Notes under the pieces: model-generated
Databases searched by the model: none
Told to the model about the DNA's origin: nothing
The model's input: only the letters and a program-made list of their open reading frames with translations
Part shown: positions 40,898-49,446 of the stretch, one piece after another
How positions within the stretch are numbered: position 1 is the first letter of the stretch
Layout of the letters: every line of letters begins with the position of its first letter
Assembly: GCA_030950285.1 (NCBI GenBank)
Contig: JAUZRR010000002.1
Location: 113,827-177,826 of the forward strand
Reading direction: 5' to 3'
Origin: Planctomycetota bacterium
GTDB lineage: Bacteria; Planctomycetota; Phycisphaerae; Phycisphaerales; UBA1924
DNA length: 64,000 bases
Position numbers and translations under genes: made by a program

Positions 40898-43141
40898 TTA
40901 GCGGGGCTGTACCCAGGGCACGGCACCGCGGCTTGGGGTTGTTGTGCTGGAATAGCCGGGGATCACCGTACCGGTGCCGACGATCATGGACGCGCCCTCC
41001 CCGACGTATCCGAACTCGCCGCCGTAACTATTAAGAATGAAGATCGAACCGGTGGTCGGGTTTTCGCCTCTCGGCTCGTCGTAGTTAAAGTGGCAGTGGT
41101 CGATACTCACACCCTCGGGTATAGGTCCGAAGTAGTCTGCGGCCTGGAGTCTTTCAAGGACGCAGTTGCGAAAGATAACATTCTTGGCAATAAACTTGCC
41201 CGACCCGGCCATGTCGTCTCGCAAGACAAACCGCTGATCCGGGTTCGAGATATGGTAGAACAGGACGTGGTCCTGGGTGGAGTTGAGCTGGCTGAACGGG
41301 GGGTCAGACTGGGTGTTCTGGACCGCGATATTGACAAACGCGCAGTTGGTGAACGAGCTGTTGGCGTGATCGAGAAAGATGTTCTGTGTGTCGGCGGTCA
41401 GCGAGGAGTTCACGTTGTAGGCGATAATATTCTCGTGATGACCGAAGTACTGGAGGATGTCGGTGTGGTGCGTCAGCACGGTGCCATCGACGTTGTTTGC
41501 GGTGGACTGCACGACCATGAGTGAGTTTTGGTACACGTCGCCGGAGATTCGCTCGGCGTGGCATCCGCGGACATAGTTGCAGCGGACGAACGCGTAAAGG
41601 ATGTCCTCGGCGAGGCTGTCGGTCACGTAGACGCCGCTGAAATCTGTGTTTCTGACCGGGGCGACCGATCCGGGGGGGGAGTATTCCCATCCAAGAGACT
41701 GGTACCAGCGGGCGGTGTCGTACCATTGCTGGTCGTTGTCTTCTTTGTACATCTGATACATGTCAGAGAAGTCGAGGCTGATCCGGTGAAACCTGAGCCT
41801 TCGGGTCTTGGGGCGCATGAGATCCGTGGTCGATCCGGCGGCGATGACAACTTCATCCCGCTCGAGCGAGGTGTGGGGTTGGATGGTGATCCATCGGTCG
41901 TTTTCTACACGCTGTGCTGGGGAATCGATATCGTATCGACCGGCTTCGGTGATGATTATCGTGGCGGCTTCATAGAGCGGGATGTCGCTGTTGCAAATGT
42001 TGAGTGCTTTTTGGATCGTGGCGAAGGGGTTGTTTTCGGTGCCGTCGCCGGTGATGTCGTTGCCGGACTTGGCGACGAAGAGTTGCGGTCCGGTCAGTGA
42101 GCCCTGGTTGTTGACGTAGAGGAAGAGGGGCGTGAGCAGACGGGGGGTTCCCGCGCCGGCGGGATATGCGATGGCGCGCAGCTCGATTTCTTCGTCGGTC
42201 GCGAGCATGGCATCGTCGCCGCGGATCAGGGCGACGTATTCGCGCACTCCTGTGCGCGGGTTGACCTGCATGGTGTCGAGTGAGGCCCATGGTCCGCCTT
42301 CGATGGAGATCTCGACACGGTCGATGCCATTCATGTGGAACGCGAGGATCCCGACTGTGAAATCGCCCGAGATCGTCTGGTAGGGGACGACATCCCATCT
42401 GGCGATCACTTCGGCGTCGTACCCGGGCTCCGCTTCGTTGCCTTGGGGCGGCGGGACTGGTGTGTCTTCGGTGAACTCCTTGCCTGCGATGAGTGGGATC
42501 AGCGCCTCGGGATCGGCCCCGATGTAGTCCCCGGTGTCGTCGTCCTCGCCCCCGGGCCCCCAGCCTCGTCCGACTTGCCATTCCGAAGCGGTGTCAGACG
42601 CGACGGCTGCGGGCGCGACGCCCACCGATCGCCCGGGTGTATCGGGGAGGATCAACCGCCCGGCGGCGGGGCTCAGCTGCCGGGTTCCGGTGTAGGGATG
42701 GGAGATCCGCACACCGGAGTTGGCGGGTTGGAGGGCAACTCGGCCCGTGGGCGGGCGCGGGGTGAACACCGCGCGCTCGCTCGAAGCTCTCGGCGTCGCG
42801 ACCCGCCCCTTGCCGCCCCGGGTTGCGCCGAAGACAGGCCGATCGGGCGTGGAAGCGTCGCCTCGGCCTGCTTTCGCGGCTTGGGATGTCTGGCGGACAG
42901 CGATGGAGGTGTGTCGGTTTCGCTGGGTCAGCGAGCTGCCGCGGGGCACGCGCATGGAGATCACCGTGCCGTCGGGCCGGGAGATCCGCACGGTTTCGTA
43001 CTTGTCACTGGTCCGTGAAGGGTCCGACCGAGCAGGAGGGCCGATGGGGTCGATCCTCGCAGCGACGGTCATGCTGCACATGCAGAGCAGCGTGGCTGCG
43101 GCTCGAATGCCAAACATGGTACGAACTTGCCTTGTCAGCAT
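40898..43141 (-). CDS. Secreted right-handed parallel beta-helix protein (polysaccharide-active?)
   Basis: 747 residues from ATG 43141, GAGGGAG upstream. Signal peptide (FGIRAAATLLCMCSMTVAA), about 200 residues of Arg/Pro/Ser-rich linker, a beta-sandwich-like module (about 235-350), then a DUF1565-type beta-helix starting QLFVAKSGNDITGDGTENNP and continuing in short strand repeats (DILYAFVRCNYVRGCHAERI, NIIAYNVNSSLTADTQNIFL, NVIFRNCVLERLQAAD) to the end. Beta-helix proteins next to exopolysaccharide genes are often lyases or hydrolases of the polymer. Catalytic residues cannot be assigned here. First gene of the minus-strand polysaccharide cluster. Confidence 0.82.
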   Translation of the reverse strand: MLTRQVRTMFGIRAAATLLCMCSMTVAARIDPIGPPARSDPSRTSDKYETVRISRPDGTVISMRVPRGSSLTQRNRHTSIAVRQTSQAAKAGRGDASTPDRPVFGATRGGKGRVATPRASSERAVFTPRPPTGRVALQPANSGVRISHPYTGTRQLSPAAGRLILPDTPGRSVGVAPAAVASDTASEWQVGRGWGPGGEDDDTGDYIGADPEALIPLIAGKEFTEDTPVPPPQGNEAEPGYDAEVIARWDVVPYQTISGDFTVGILAFHMNGIDRVEISIEGGPWASLDTMQVNPRTGVREYVALIRGDDAMLATDEEIELRAIAYPAGAGTPRLLTPLFLYVNNQGSLTGPQLFVAKSGNDITGDGTENNPFATIQKALNICNSDIPLYEAATIIITEAGRYDIDSPAQRVENDRWITIQPHTSLERDEVVIAAGSTTDLMRPKTRRLRFHRISLDFSDMYQMYKEDNDQQWYDTARWYQSLGWEYSPPGSVAPVRNTDFSGVYVTDSLAEDILYAFVRCNYVRGCHAERISGDVYQNSLMVVQSTANNVDGTVLTHHTDILQYFGHHENIIAYNVNSSLTADTQNIFLDHANSSFTNCAFVNIAVQNTQSDPPFSQLNSTQDHVLFYHISNPDQRFVLRDDMAGSGKFIAKNVIFRNCVLERLQAADYFGPIPEGVSIDHCHFNYDEPRGENPTTGSIFILNSYGGEFGYVGEGASMIVGTGTVIPGYSSTTTPSRGAVPWVQPR

Positions 43142-43482
43142 GGACTTGCTCCCTCAATCACCACCCAGACATCCATAGCGACTATCGACCGTGGCAGGTT
43201 CGCACGTTGCCAGATTCCCCACCTTCACCCGGGTCTGAAGGTGGGCTGCCGTCGTGTTTGACTCAACTCTCGCAAGCGGCACGACCGGATCGCAGAAAGT
43301 ATTGGCAGAGCGTAGGTTGCGCGAGAGGCAAGGGGTGATAATCCGGATTCGGGCCAGCAGTTCTTGCGCAACTGGCATGTTCGGCCAGCAACGTGCTCGC
43401 GGCTTGCGATTCCCTCCCGCACGTCCCTCATTCTACCGAGGACTCTTCCGGGCCGCTTGTTGTGCACCCGAGGAGTAACCCT
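43142..43482. other. Divergent intergenic region
   Basis: A 341-nt spacer between the beta-helix gene (minus) and the CAP-domain gene (plus). It must hold both promoters. The only structure seen is the 28-bp interrupted palindrome at 43218-43245; no additional ORF is convincing. Confidence 0.6.
43218..43245. repeat. 28-bp interrupted palindrome in divergent promoter region
   Basis: CCCACCTTCA (43218-43227) and TGAAGGTGGG (43236-43245) are perfect inverted arms around CCCGGGTC. No T run on either side, and the setting is between divergent genes, so an operator is as likely as a terminator. Confidence 0.6.
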
Positions 43483-46182
43483 TTGCCGGACCGGAAACAC
43501 AGCCCGTTGCAGCGCAGCCGTTCGCGGCCGGGGCTGTCGGTGCCTTCTCGGTTCTTTGAGTCTCTCGAAGCTCGTCAGCTTCTCTCCGGGGGGATGACCG
43601 CCGACGAGGTGTATCTTTCGGAGTTGATCAACCGGGCCCGCATGGACCCCGCGGCCGAGGCTGCGCGCCTGGGATTCGATCTCACCGACGGGCTCACCGA
43701 GGATGAGCTTGCACTCTTTGGGCCGGTTGAGCCTCTGGCCCTGGATCTCACCCTCGCGGCGGCTGCCCGGGCCCACAGCCTCGACATGGCAGACCGCGGG
43801 TTCTTCGACCATATCAATCCCGACGGGCTGAACCCGACCCAGCGCGCCCGGGCTGCGGGGTATGGCGGAGTGGCTGGGGAATCGATCGGAGCGGCACACA
43901 ACTCGGTCGACGCGCTCTACGAGGCCTGGATGTACACGCCCGAGAACCGGATCAATATTCTGAGTTTGTTCACCTCGTTTGATGAGAGCTTTCATTACGA
44001 CCAGCTCGGGGTCGGCTTTGCGCTCGACAACCCGTCGGCTGAGGATCACTACACCGTGCTCTTTGGCGACCCGGGCACAGGGTCCACCGCCCGCCTGCTC
44101 GGGGTTGTCTACACCGACACCGACCAGGACGAGTTCTACACCAGCGGCGAAGGGCTCGGCAACGTTCGTATCGACGTCGCCGACGCGGGCGCACCCGAGA
44201 CGGTGGTTGCAACCTTTACCACCGACGCGCTGGGCAACTACCAGATCGAGCTGGGCGACGGCTCGTGGATCGTGACATTTACGGATACCGCGACCGGGCT
44301 GCTGGTCGAGAAGTCGGTGACGACCGCGGGCGAGAACGTCAAAGTCGATACAACCGCCGACGAGCTGCACGACCCGCCCATCGACGACGGCGGGGATGGC
44401 GGAGGCGATTCCGGTGGCGGAGACAACGGCGGGGATGGCGGGAGCGGCGATGGTGGCGATGGTGGCGATGGTGGTGGGGGTGATGGTGACGGCGGCGGCG
44501 GGGATGGCGGCGGAGACAACGGCTCTGACGACCACGCCGACGACGGCGACTATCCGAACGCCACGCTGACGCTTCTTGATGCCGACCACCAAGGTCGGGA
44601 CAGCGGCGTGGTAGACACGCCAACCGATACCGATCTCTTTTACTTCACCGCCGATATCTCCGGCGAGCTGACTCTTGTCCTGGACGCAACCGGGAGCACG
44701 CTGCGTGGCGCACTCACGCTGCAGAGCGACGCCGGGTTGCCGCTCGTTGCCGAGACTGCCAGCGACGCGGGCGGCACGCTGACCCTCGTCTGGAACGTCG
44801 CGGGCGATCGGCAGTATTTTGTGGTTGTCGCGGCTGCGGAGCAGGGTTCGACCGGCGCGTACCAGTTTACCATCGAGATCGCTGCGCCGGGTGAAGACAA
44901 CTCCGACGATGGCGATGGTGGGAACGACGGCGGCGGGGATGGCGGTGGGGGCGGTGGGGGTGGTGGGGATGGCGGCGACAACGGATCAGGCGGCGACGAC
45001 GGCAACGGCGACGACGGCAACGGCAACGACGGCAACGGCAACGACGGCAATGGGGATGGCTCGGGCGACGGCGACAACCCGCCCGACGAGGACAACCCGC
45101 CGGTTGATGCCACCAGCGACAGTGCCGGCAACTTCACCGTGGTCCGCACCGACAGCAACGGCCGGCCCATCCTCTACCTGGAGCAGGCCGACGGTTCGTG
45201 GCAGCGCGTGGATCTCGTCGGCGAGGCTGGGGGACCGACACCCGAGGGGCGTTTCTCGACGTTTCTGGATCCTTCTACCGGGCGGTCGTCCATCGTCAGC
45301 GCGACCACAGCCGGGCTGGCGATCTATGACCAGGACGACGCCGGGGTGTGGTCGGTGCGCAACCTCTCGACCGAGCTCGACGCGGCGCCGATCGCGTCCA
45401 AACCCGTCACCTTTACCACCCGCACGGGGCTGATCTACACCGCCGGGCTTGATGCCGATGGCAATCTTGTGACCTACCGGTACACCGGAGAGGACGACGC
45501 AAACGGTCGGCCCGCCTGGGGGTTCGAGGACATCTCCGCTGAGGACCTTGCGCCGCAGGGGCTCGAGCTTCCCGAGCTTGTCGGCTCCTCGCTGATCGCG
45601 TACGTCACGGGTTGGAACGCGCTCACCATCGCGGGGCTCGACAGTGAAGGCAACGTGTATGCCGCGTGGTGGGCGCCGGGGCTCGAACTCTGGCGCAGCT
45701 CAAACCTCAGCGCCATCACCGGTGCGCCCAAGTACGAAGGGACCATCTCGGCCTATCTCACGCCCTGGAACGGGATCAATATCGCGGGCACCGATGTCAA
45801 CGGGGATCTGTCGGTGGTGTGGTGGGTGCCGAGCTTTGGCGGCAGATGGCAACTCACCAAGCTCAATCAGGTGCTCGACGGGCCCGACCTGCTCGAAGGC
45901 ACGATCGCGAGTTGGGTGACGCCTTGGGGCGGGCTCAATATCTCCGGCCTGACCGCGGCGGGCAAGGTCGTGGTGTACTGGTGGACCCCGACCTCGGGTG
46001 CCTGGGACATCACGACGCTCAGCGATTTCATCCCGGATGTTGAGCCACCCGCGCAGGGCGTGGTCGGCCACACGTCGAACCAGGGTGTGATCTCGATCAT
46101 GGGGCTCAGCGACGCGGGCGATCTTGTGCGGTACTGGTGGGAAGCCGGCGAGCCCTGGCGGGGTGAAAACCTCGGCGTGTAG
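43483..46182 (+). CDS. CAP/SCP-domain surface protein with planctomycete N-terminal signal motif
   Basis: 899 residues from TTG 43483, set by GAGGAG at 43470-43475. The N-terminus carries SRFFESLEARQLLSGG, the LEpR-RqLLs-type motif of planctomycete surface proteins. CAP domain: VYLSELINRARMDPAAEAAR, AARAHSLDMADRGFFDHIN, GYGGVAGESIGA, HYDQLGVGFAL. A small beta domain (RLLGVVYTDTDQDEFYTSGE) follows. Two Gly/Asp/Asn-rich linkers (44380-44530 and 44890-45075) flank a PPC-like domain. The final 370 residues hold repeats of about 50 residues with a pattern ending in W-W-x-P, probably a beta-propeller. Role unknown; an extracellular multi-domain adhesin or enzyme is likely. Confidence 0.86.
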   Translation: MPDRKHSPLQRSRSRPGLSVPSRFFESLEARQLLSGGMTADEVYLSELINRARMDPAAEAARLGFDLTDGLTEDELALFGPVEPLALDLTLAAAARAHSLDMADRGFFDHINPDGLNPTQRARAAGYGGVAGESIGAAHNSVDALYEAWMYTPENRINILSLFTSFDESFHYDQLGVGFALDNPSAEDHYTVLFGDPGTGSTARLLGVVYTDTDQDEFYTSGEGLGNVRIDVADAGAPETVVATFTTDALGNYQIELGDGSWIVTFTDTATGLLVEKSVTTAGENVKVDTTADELHDPPIDDGGDGGGDSGGGDNGGDGGSGDGGDGGDGGGGDGDGGGGDGGGDNGSDDHADDGDYPNATLTLLDADHQGRDSGVVDTPTDTDLFYFTADISGELTLVLDATGSTLRGALTLQSDAGLPLVAETASDAGGTLTLVWNVAGDRQYFVVVAAAEQGSTGAYQFTIEIAAPGEDNSDDGDGGNDGGGDGGGGGGGGGDGGDNGSGGDDGNGDDGNGNDGNGNDGNGDGSGDGDNPPDEDNPPVDATSDSAGNFTVVRTDSNGRPILYLEQADGSWQRVDLVGEAGGPTPEGRFSTFLDPSTGRSSIVSATTAGLAIYDQDDAGVWSVRNLSTELDAAPIASKPVTFTTRTGLIYTAGLDADGNLVTYRYTGEDDANGRPAWGFEDISAEDLAPQGLELPELVGSSLIAYVTGWNALTIAGLDSEGNVYAAWWAPGLELWRSSNLSAITGAPKYEGTISAYLTPWNGINIAGTDVNGDLSVVWWVPSFGGRWQLTKLNQVLDGPDLLEGTIASWVTPWGGLNISGLTAAGKVVVYWWTPTSGAWDITTLSDFIPDVEPPAQGVVGHTSNQGVISIMGLSDAGDLVRYWWEAGEPWRGENLGV

Positions 46183-46281
46183 CGGGAGTTGCAGCCTGAT
46201 CGCAGCGGGATTGCAGCTGGGCGGCGTTCGGGCTGCGGCGTTGCTTGCGTGGTTCGGGCGGCTGATCCCGAAACTCGACAA

Positions 46282-46355
46282 CACCCCCGGCAGGGCTCGA
46301 ACCTGCGACCTCCGCTTTAGGAAAGCGATGCTCTATCCAACTGAGCTACGGGGGC
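46282..46355 (-). tRNA. tRNA-Arg (anticodon CCT)
   Basis: 74 nt. The minus strand starts GCCCCCGTAGCTCAGTTGG. Anticodon arm TCGCT-TTCCTAA-AGCGG gives anticodon CCT. T-arm with GGTTCGAGCCC. Acceptor closes with a G-U pair, discriminator G, no CCA encoded. It borders the integrated element and is intact. Confidence 0.96.
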
Positions 46356-46420
46356 TTTCTGCAAAAACACCGTGTTTTACAGCCGATTTGACTCTCGGCT
46401 CATTTGCGCCTCATGTCCGA

Positions 46421-46474
46421 CGACACCCGTTACGACACCTGCGCGGGTGTCGGCTGCTATACTGGCGGGTGTCG
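46421..46474 (+). promoter_or_regulatory. Integrase promoter with four symmetric CGACACC half-sites
   Basis: CGACACCC (46421-46428) and CGACACC (46433-46439) face GGTGTCG (46446-46452) and GGGTGTCG (46467-46474). The inner pair is a perfect palindrome with a 6-nt spacer. The -10-like TATACT (46458-46463) lies between the two right-hand half-sites, 24 nt before the integrase ATG. This looks like an operator for a repressor, or arm-type sites for the recombinase/excisionase. Confidence 0.65.
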
Positions 46475-46487
46475 CAAGGAGGCGACG

Positions 46488-47774
46488 ATGCCAGAGGATA
46501 TCACCACCATCCGGGCCTTGGCCCGACCGACCGCAGCCAAACCGGCGGCGGATGATCGGCCCGCCAAGCCGTACCCGACGTTCCCGCTCTTCCCCCACCG
46601 GAACGGCCAGTGGGCCAAGAAGGTCAGGGGGCGGTTCGTCTTCTTCGGGATTTGGGCCGACCCCATGGGTGCCCGGGACCGGTACCTCGCCCAGAAAGAC
46701 GAACTCCACGCCGGGCTGGTTCCCCGGAGGCGGCCAGCGACGTCGACTCGGGCCCCGGCTTCCGCCTCAGGCACCGCCGCCCCAGCGGCCACCGACGTAC
46801 CGACGTTGCGAGACCTGGCCAACCACTTCCTGACGGCCAAGAAGCGGCAGAGGGAGTCGGGGGAGCTGTCGCTGCGGTCCTTCGACGACCTGTACCGCAC
46901 CTGCTCGATGGTGCTCGAGCACCTCGGGCGGCACCGCCGCCTCGACGACATCACGACCGAGGACTTCGGCGGCCTCCGCGCGAGCCTCGGCGAGGGCCGC
47001 GGACCGGTGACGCTGGCGATCCACATCCAGCGAACCCGCTCGATGTTCAAGTACGGGTTCGAGGCCGGGCTGCTTGAGCGACCGATGCGGTTTGGCACCG
47101 AGTTCAAGAAACCCGCCAAGAGGTCCATGCGGCAGTCCAGGCAGGCGCGGGGACCGCGGATGTACGAGTCGGAGGAGATTGCTCTTCTGCTCGAAGCGGC
47201 GGGCGTGCAGCTCCGGGCGATGATCCTGCTCGGGCTGAACTGCGGGATGGGCAACACAGATGTCGCCTCATTGCCTGGCGACGCTCTGGACCTCGACAGA
47301 GGGCTGGTGGACTTCCCCCGTCCCAAGACAGCCATCCCCCGCCGCGCGACGCTGTGGCCGGAGACGGTCGAGGCGCTGCGGGCGGTGATAGAGATCCGAC
47401 CCCAAGCAAAGCTAGCTGATGAGGACAAGCTCGTGTTCATCACCAAGTACGGCCACCGGTGGCTGCGGGTGAAGGCTCCGGGGCCACGGGCCAAGCCGGG
47501 TACGCAGGCCGTGACGGTCGATGCGATTGGCTTGGAGTTCGGCAAGCTGCAGCGGCGTTGCGGGATCGAGAGTGGGGGCAGGGGCTTCTACGCACTCCGG
47601 CACACGTTTCGGACGGTTGGTGACGAGGTCAACGACCGGCCGGCGATCGACCTGATCATGGGGCATCAGGACAGCAGCGATATCGCTACGCACTATATTG
47701 AACGGATCGGCGACGAGCGGCTGCGGCGCGTGACGGATTACGTGCGGCAGTGGGCCCAACGTTCCGTCGTCTGA
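46488..47774 (+). CDS. Tyrosine recombinase/integrase with atypical active site
   Basis: 428 residues from ATG 46488 with AAGGAGG 5 nt upstream. The first ~100 residues include a GQWAKKVRGRFVFFG arm-type region and an Ala/Pro linker. A core-binding domain spans about 105-205 (TLRDLANHFLTAKKRQRESG). The catalytic domain has Lys280 (PRPKTAIPRRATLWPE), Arg371 (FYALRHTFRTVG, where the usual His of HxxR is Tyr), His393 (IMGHQDSSD) and Tyr403 (THYIERI). Where most recombinases have the first catalytic Arg (G-L-R), this one reads NCGMGNTDVASLP. That resembles a planctomycete integrase group as I recall it. It may still be active, with another basic residue replacing Arg I. It should integrate and excise this element. 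Confidence 0.9.
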   Translation: MPEDITTIRALARPTAAKPAADDRPAKPYPTFPLFPHRNGQWAKKVRGRFVFFGIWADPMGARDRYLAQKDELHAGLVPRRRPATSTRAPASASGTAAPAATDVPTLRDLANHFLTAKKRQRESGELSLRSFDDLYRTCSMVLEHLGRHRRLDDITTEDFGGLRASLGEGRGPVTLAIHIQRTRSMFKYGFEAGLLERPMRFGTEFKKPAKRSMRQSRQARGPRMYESEEIALLLEAAGVQLRAMILLGLNCGMGNTDVASLPGDALDLDRGLVDFPRPKTAIPRRATLWPETVEALRAVIEIRPQAKLADEDKLVFITKYGHRWLRVKAPGPRAKPGTQAVTVDAIGLEFGKLQRRCGIESGGRGFYALRHTFRTVGDEVNDRPAIDLIMGHQDSSDIATHYIERIGDERLRRVTDYVRQWAQRSVV

Positions 47775-47786
47775 AGGAGGTGCGAT

Positions 47787-48791
47787 ATGAGCAACGAATT
47801 CACAGCCTTACAGGCGGAAGAGCTGTCTCCTGAAATAGGCGTGATCGACGCTGCGAAGTTGTTGCCTGGACTTCAGGCAACCGTAACGGTTCTCGATGCG
47901 CTGCCGCTGGAACTCGTGCTCGCGAACCTCGGCGAGGGTAACAGGGACGCCATTCTGGATGTGCCAGTGCTGACACCTGAGCGGATGGCGGGGGTCAAGC
48001 GACGGCTCGAGTTTCTCTTGACCGAGTTTCGCGCGGAGTCAAAGGTGCATCCCGGTTTGCACCACACACTCATCGTTCACTTCCGCAAGGACGACGAGTG
48101 GGTGGATTTCACACCGCTCGACAAAGAGTCATGGACGATGAGTCCGGATCGAGAATCGATCTGCTACGCCTGGCGGCATCCGGCTCTCGCCTTGCGAGGG
48201 ATCTACCACGCCCGGAGAAACGCAGCAGCCGCCATGCAGGCCTTTGCGAGGCTGGCCGAAGAGGCTACTCATGTCACCAGAGACCTGTTGCAGCACGACG
48301 ACCAGGTCGGATGCCGGCATCGATGGTTGCTTGAATTGTACCGAACCGCGTGGAATTCGAGCGAACTGTCTGCCGATCCCTACTTGTGGTTGGGCGGGAT
48401 CCGCATCCCGGACTCCATCTACGATAAAGTCCGCTCCGGGCATCCGCTCGATGGGGTGGAGGCCGCTGTGGCACCGTTTCTGTCCCGACTAGAACGATCA
48501 CCCAGCTGCTGTTGCCACACGCTATCAGAGGACTGTTTTACTGCATCAGCGCGAAAGATAGCAGCAATTCTTGACTATTTGGTCAGCGGCGCAGGCGTGT
48601 GGATGCCCGGGGCTTGGTTCAGTGCCGAGACAGGTGGCGAACTCACGTCCGACACCCTGCTCAAGGCGCAGAACTCGAAGCACAATCCAGTCACAGCCCG
48701 AAAGGTGCGTGGGCATTTTGAGTATGAGGTACGGAGTGTGTGCCGAAGATTTTCGAGGCGCCGGAAGCAGATACTCGACGGTCTGAACTGA
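47787..48791 (+). CDS. Unknown 334-residue protein downstream of integrase
   Basis: ATG 47787 stands 12 nt after the integrase stop with a very good AAGGAGGTG ribosome site, so it is cotranscribed. The sequence is soluble, mixed alpha/beta, with no signal peptide. The middle contains HHTLIVHFRKDDEWVDFTPL and a Trp/His-rich helical part. Cys-Cys-Cys occurs in SPSCCCHTLSEDC. The C-terminus (SKHNPVTARKVRGHFEYEVR, then a basic stretch RRFSRRRKQ) looks like a DNA-binding helical end. I recognise no family. The location suggests a role in element control or excision. Confidence 0.8.
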   Translation: MSNEFTALQAEELSPEIGVIDAAKLLPGLQATVTVLDALPLELVLANLGEGNRDAILDVPVLTPERMAGVKRRLEFLLTEFRAESKVHPGLHHTLIVHFRKDDEWVDFTPLDKESWTMSPDRESICYAWRHPALALRGIYHARRNAAAAMQAFARLAEEATHVTRDLLQHDDQVGCRHRWLLELYRTAWNSSELSADPYLWLGGIRIPDSIYDKVRSGHPLDGVEAAVAPFLSRLERSPSCCCHTLSEDCFTASARKIAAILDYLVSGAGVWMPGAWFSAETGGELTSDTLLKAQNSKHNPVTARKVRGHFEYEVRSVCRRFSRRRKQILDGLN

Positions 48792-48917
48792 CCGGACACA
48801 GTCGAGACGAGCTTTTCGTTCACGGCAAGCCGGAAAACTGCCGGAAAATCGACGCCGAAGAAGGAAACCCGGACAGAGCGCATTGTCCCGTTGGTTTCTG
48901 ACGGGGACTGTCCGGGC

Positions 48918-49259
48918 GTGAGTGGCACGCAGTCCAACCAGAGCACGGCAAACGATTCACGGGATCGAACAGAAGTCTCGCGTCGGTGGTCGACGCCGCC
49001 GGAGATCGCCCGTGAGCGTGGGCTGCGGACCGCGAAGGTGCATGAGTGGATCCGCTCCGGCGAGCTGTTGGCCGTGAACCATGCGACAAACCCGCACGGT
49101 TCGCCGAGATGGAAGATCAGCGCCGAAGCGCTCGCCGCATTCGATGCAGCGCGATCGAATCGCGTGTCGAACCGGGCGCACGCGGGTGGGGGGCGGCCAG
49201 CAGCAGATCGACGGCGTCGGAATGACCACGGCGCAGGTGCTGAGGAGTTCTTCGCGTGA
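48918..49259 (+). CDS. Excisionase/MerR-like helix-turn-helix protein
   Basis: 113 residues if started at GTG 48918; a TTG at 48891 would add 9. Residues 25-80 form a DNA-binding motif: RRWSTPPEIARERGLRTAKV, HEWIRSGELLAVN, PRWKISAEALAAFDAAR, the pattern of MerR/excisionase-type wHTH domains in which the last strand reads an invariant-like W/R-x-K-I-S. The 40-residue tail is Arg/Ala/Gly-rich. Position near the integrase suggests a directionality factor, but a regulator is equally possible. The ribosome site is weak. Confidence 0.7.
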   Translation: MSGTQSNQSTANDSRDRTEVSRRWSTPPEIARERGLRTAKVHEWIRSGELLAVNHATNPHGSPRWKISAEALAAFDAARSNRVSNRAHAGGGRPAADRRRRNDHGAGAEEFFA

Positions 49260-49446
49260 ACGTCCCGCACGGGGTCAGATCGAACGGAGGAGTGGGCGCA
49301 CAGTCCCTCAGGAGGGGAACATGGGCATGTATAGGCATTGGCGTTCCAGTCACTCTGCGGATCAGCGAAGTCTGGCTCATCGCCGCCGATCAAGGCGGCT
49401 GCGAACGCACCGCTGGAACCCTGCCGCTTGGAACGGGAGAACACCG

